A stretch of 60,799 bases of DNA from contig JAUZPI010000019.1 in the NCBI GenBank assembly GCA_030706015.1, positions 1-60,799 on the forward strand, written 5' to 3'. Within the stretch, counting starts at the first letter, position 1; each line of letters starts with the position of its first letter. The position numbers and the translations under genes are program-made. Below the pieces are notes generated by a model. That model did no database searches and was not told the origin of the DNA. It saw only the letters and a program-made list of their open reading frames with translations. Of this stretch, positions 59,086-60,799 are shown piece by piece. This DNA is from Bacillota bacterium (lineage in GTDB: Bacteria; Bacillota; Clostridia; Clostridiales; Clostridiaceae).

Positions 59086-60799
59086 CTAATTAAACGGAAT
59101 GACCTTGTTGTCCTCGTCCGTAATTTCTATAATCTCTGGCGGAACAATCGCATGTACTTTTAGTGCCCTTAAAAGTTCTCTATTATAAGTATCAAACCTT
59201 ACCGATTTAAGTCCGATTTTTACAACCTTGTTTGAGCACCCTTCTAGGTACCCAGCTTTACTTGCCTGCTTTTTAAAATCCTTAAGCCCCAGTGGAATGA
59301 TATCAGCTCCAACTTTATTTACGTGCTCTCTAATTTGATTTATCATTTCTGAGGTTTTAATAAAGATCCCGTCACTTCTGTATCTAACTACATCATCAAT
59401 ATTAAGTGCTCTGCTATCATCTATCATGTCATTATATAAAACTAACATTTGTTCCACTACTGAATGTGCTTCTTCTCCACCTTCCAGTACTTCTGATTTT
59501 ATGTTTTTAATAATATGATCCATGTATCCTGATATTGTTTTTATACCATGCTTCTTAAGTAATATATTAAGTATTTCAATTCCCATAGCAATGTTAATGG
59601 CAGTATTCAAAGGCCTGTCTTTTAAATCCTTTATATTTTCTTTAGCTTTTTCCCTTAGCTGCTTGTACTCTTCGACAGATATATTTAAAACTACATCTAT
59701 TAAGTCTTTGCCAAGCTTATTCAACAGTCCTTCATTCTCAATAATCCACTCCATTGCAGCACTGTTTTCCTTGGTTCTTTCATTCTTAGAAGTATAGATA
59801 ATACAACTTCTATCAATCAAAGCTTTCTCATTATTGTGATAGCTTTCCTCACCGGCTATAATTATTGGTCTTTCAAGATAAAAGTTCTTAGATTTAAAGG
59901 CCTTATCACCTCTTGCAACTGTGGAACCATCATATAGGTTTCTTAAAATCTCACTTATTTTTGATATTTTATATCTGTCCCATCTGGATGGCTTATGCTC
60001 TTCATAGATCATGCTATAATTTCCATCACTTAAGTCTTTAATTAAGCTGAAATTAGTTGCTAATCCCAATGACTTTATTTCATTCAAGGGATAATTTAAT
60101 ATAGGAGCTATTACATTTTCCAATATAGTACTTTTACCACTCCCTGCCTCACCAATGATAAGCAAATGATGCAATTTTACTTTTGCAATCTTGCAATGTG
60201 CTACTGCTAAGTTATTTATTATCGTTCCTAAAATGGAAATTGTTTTTTCGGGTGTAGCAAACCTAAAAATATACTTCTTAATTTTCCTTAATTCATCACT
60301 GGTCAAACTTTCTTTAGTCATAACATTAACATTGTTTCTACCATCATTTTTAATATTTCTGTATATTTTATCTTTACATACAGCTCCATCATTAGTTATA
60401 AGGAGTACTTGATTATCTTTAACTTTAAATTGAACTCCGTTGTAAATTTCCTCAGTTTCTAAAGCAAAAAACTTATTTATCCATGTTTTTAAATCTGTAA
60501 CATCATCTGCTTTACCCTTGAAAGCCAAATCCAAAGTTCCCAGGAAGTTCTTAAAGCTCTTAGTGTCATCAAACACCTCAGCCTCACCAATCTTTTCTAT
60601 CATTTCTCCAGTGCTGGACTTTAAAATCAACTTTACTCCTTCATGATCTTCATCCACGAATCTTATTCTAGTAGCGCTTATTAAATTGAAATTTGTCAGA
60701 TAAATTTTAACTTCTTCCGCTTCCTCGCCTTTGCCTTTAGTAATATATTTATAGATACCATAGCCATCCTGCTGCAACTCATATTTATTTTTTAAATCA
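59086..60799 (-). CDS. Phage replication ATPase/helicase, C-terminal part (cut by window edge)
   Basis: The frame is open through the right edge (reads KNKYELQQDGYG from about 60793), so the N-terminus lies outside. About 570 residues are visible. Walker A is GEAGSGKST (on helix after LLIIGE), followed by a loop with TVARGDKAF and an arginine-finger-like DRSCIIYTSK, in the order of SF3/AAA+-type phage replication helicase-primases. The C-terminal part has IVPPEIIEITDEDNKVIPFN. Subfamily cannot be fixed without the N-terminus. Confidence 0.8.
   Translation of the reverse strand, partial: DLKNKYELQQDGYGIYKYITKGKGEEAEEVKIYLTNFNLISATRIRFVDEDHEGVKLILKSSTGEMIEKIGEAEVFDDTKSFKNFLGTLDLAFKGKADDVTDLKTWINKFFALETEEIYNGVQFKVKDNQVLLITNDGAVCKDKIYRNIKNDGRNNVNVMTKESLTSDELRKIKKYIFRFATPEKTISILGTIINNLAVAHCKIAKVKLHHLLIIGEAGSGKSTILENVIAPILNYPLNEIKSLGLATNFSLIKDLSDGNYSMIYEEHKPSRWDRYKISKISEILRNLYDGSTVARGDKAFKSKNFYLERPIIIAGEESYHNNEKALIDRSCIIYTSKNERTKENSAAMEWIIENEGLLNKLGKDLIDVVLNISVEEYKQLREKAKENIKDLKDRPLNTAINIAMGIEILNILLKKHGIKTISGYMDHIIKNIKSEVLEGGEEAHSVVEQMLVLYNDMIDDSRALNIDDVVRYRSDGIFIKTSEMINQIREHVNKVGADIIPLGLKDFKKQASKAGYLEGCSNKVVKIGLKSVRFDTYNRELLRALKVHAIVPPEIIEITDEDNKVIPFN

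Larger units (their letters stand above)
32945..60799. mobile_element. Prophage (siphovirus type), left part; right end outside the window
   Basis: From about 32.9 kb to the right edge nearly all genes are phage-like and in late-module order on the minus strand: replication ATPase, late regulator, terS, terL, portal, MuF, scaffold, capsid, connectors, tail tube, chaperones, tape measure, tail fibre, XhlA-like, endolysin, holin. No integrase or attachment repeat is visible in the window, so neither end is fixed. The left end is placed between the ABC operon (host) and the first XRE gene; it could be up to 1.5 kb further right. Confidence 0.85.

Noticed and set aside
1..60799. CRISPR arrays, rRNA, canonical tRNA and insertion sequences
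   Set aside because: No regularly spaced repeats with unique spacers, no ribosomal RNA, no complete tRNA and no transposase pattern were seen on reading both strands.

Overview
The window reads as a low-GC, endospore-forming clostridial chromosome (Clostridium-like). The grounds are AT-rich codon use, AGGAGG-type ribosome binding sites with frequent GTG and TTG starts, a SpoIID-type wall hydrolase, a SemiSWEET transporter, a cellobiose-type PTS, and a Firmicutes-type siphophage. The species cannot be named from sequence alone. Roughly the first 32.9 kb is host DNA and the rest, to the right edge, is most of a prophage. Its left end lies near 32.9-34 kb and its right end is outside the window.

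Host part. 1-5.4 kb: the start of a MoxR-type ATPase, a Uma2-family nuclease-fold protein, a SemiSWEET, a coiled-coil protein, and a two-gene signalling unit in which a very large CheA-like kinase carries a CheX-like C-terminal domain and is followed by a response regulator. 5.6-13.2 kb: a cell-surface glycan block with two paralogous GT39 membrane glycosyltransferases, galU, a GtrA flippase-like protein and a GT2 polyprenyl-phosphate glycosyltransferase. The two GT39 transcription units share a nearly identical promoter/operator block. 13.2-18.3 kb: a MazG-like protein, a small membrane protein, and a large secreted SpoIID/LytB protein with eight tandem repeats. 18.3-23 kb: a lactose/cellobiose PTS operon (IIB-IIC-IIA), a PfkB sugar kinase and a divergent ArsR-type regulator. 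23-33 kb: an old yellow enzyme, a lipoprotein, an unknown Cys-free protein, a HAD phosphatase, a two-component system and a MacB/FtsX-type ABC exporter. A family of about 95-bp structured repeats (five copies in two clusters) sits beside the galU/GT39 genes and the PTS/PfkB genes.

Prophage part (about 32.9 kb to the end). Late genes run right to left: helicase/primase-type ATPase (cut by the window edge), small ORF, ArpU-like late regulator, terminator, terS, terL, portal, MuF head protein fused to an EndoU nuclease, probable immunity gene, scaffold, capsid, connector and minor capsid genes, tail tube, tail chaperones joined by an apparent +1 frameshift, tape measure, distal tail proteins, a 1657-aa tail fibre/spike protein, then XhlA-like protein, endolysin and LLH holin. 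Three kinds of cargo interrupt the late operon: a plus-strand moron (51373-51927), a TM2/zinc-ribbon gene with its own promoter and terminator, and a STAS-like gene. At the left end are two XRE regulators, one in a divergent mini-switch with a shared operator in both promoter spacers, and a 37-residue membrane peptide gene.

The most striking system is the capsid-associated MuF-EndoU polymorphic toxin with a linked acidic candidate immunity gene. Next to it lie a plus-strand moron and an 80-nt cloverleaf-forming sequence flanked by direct repeats.
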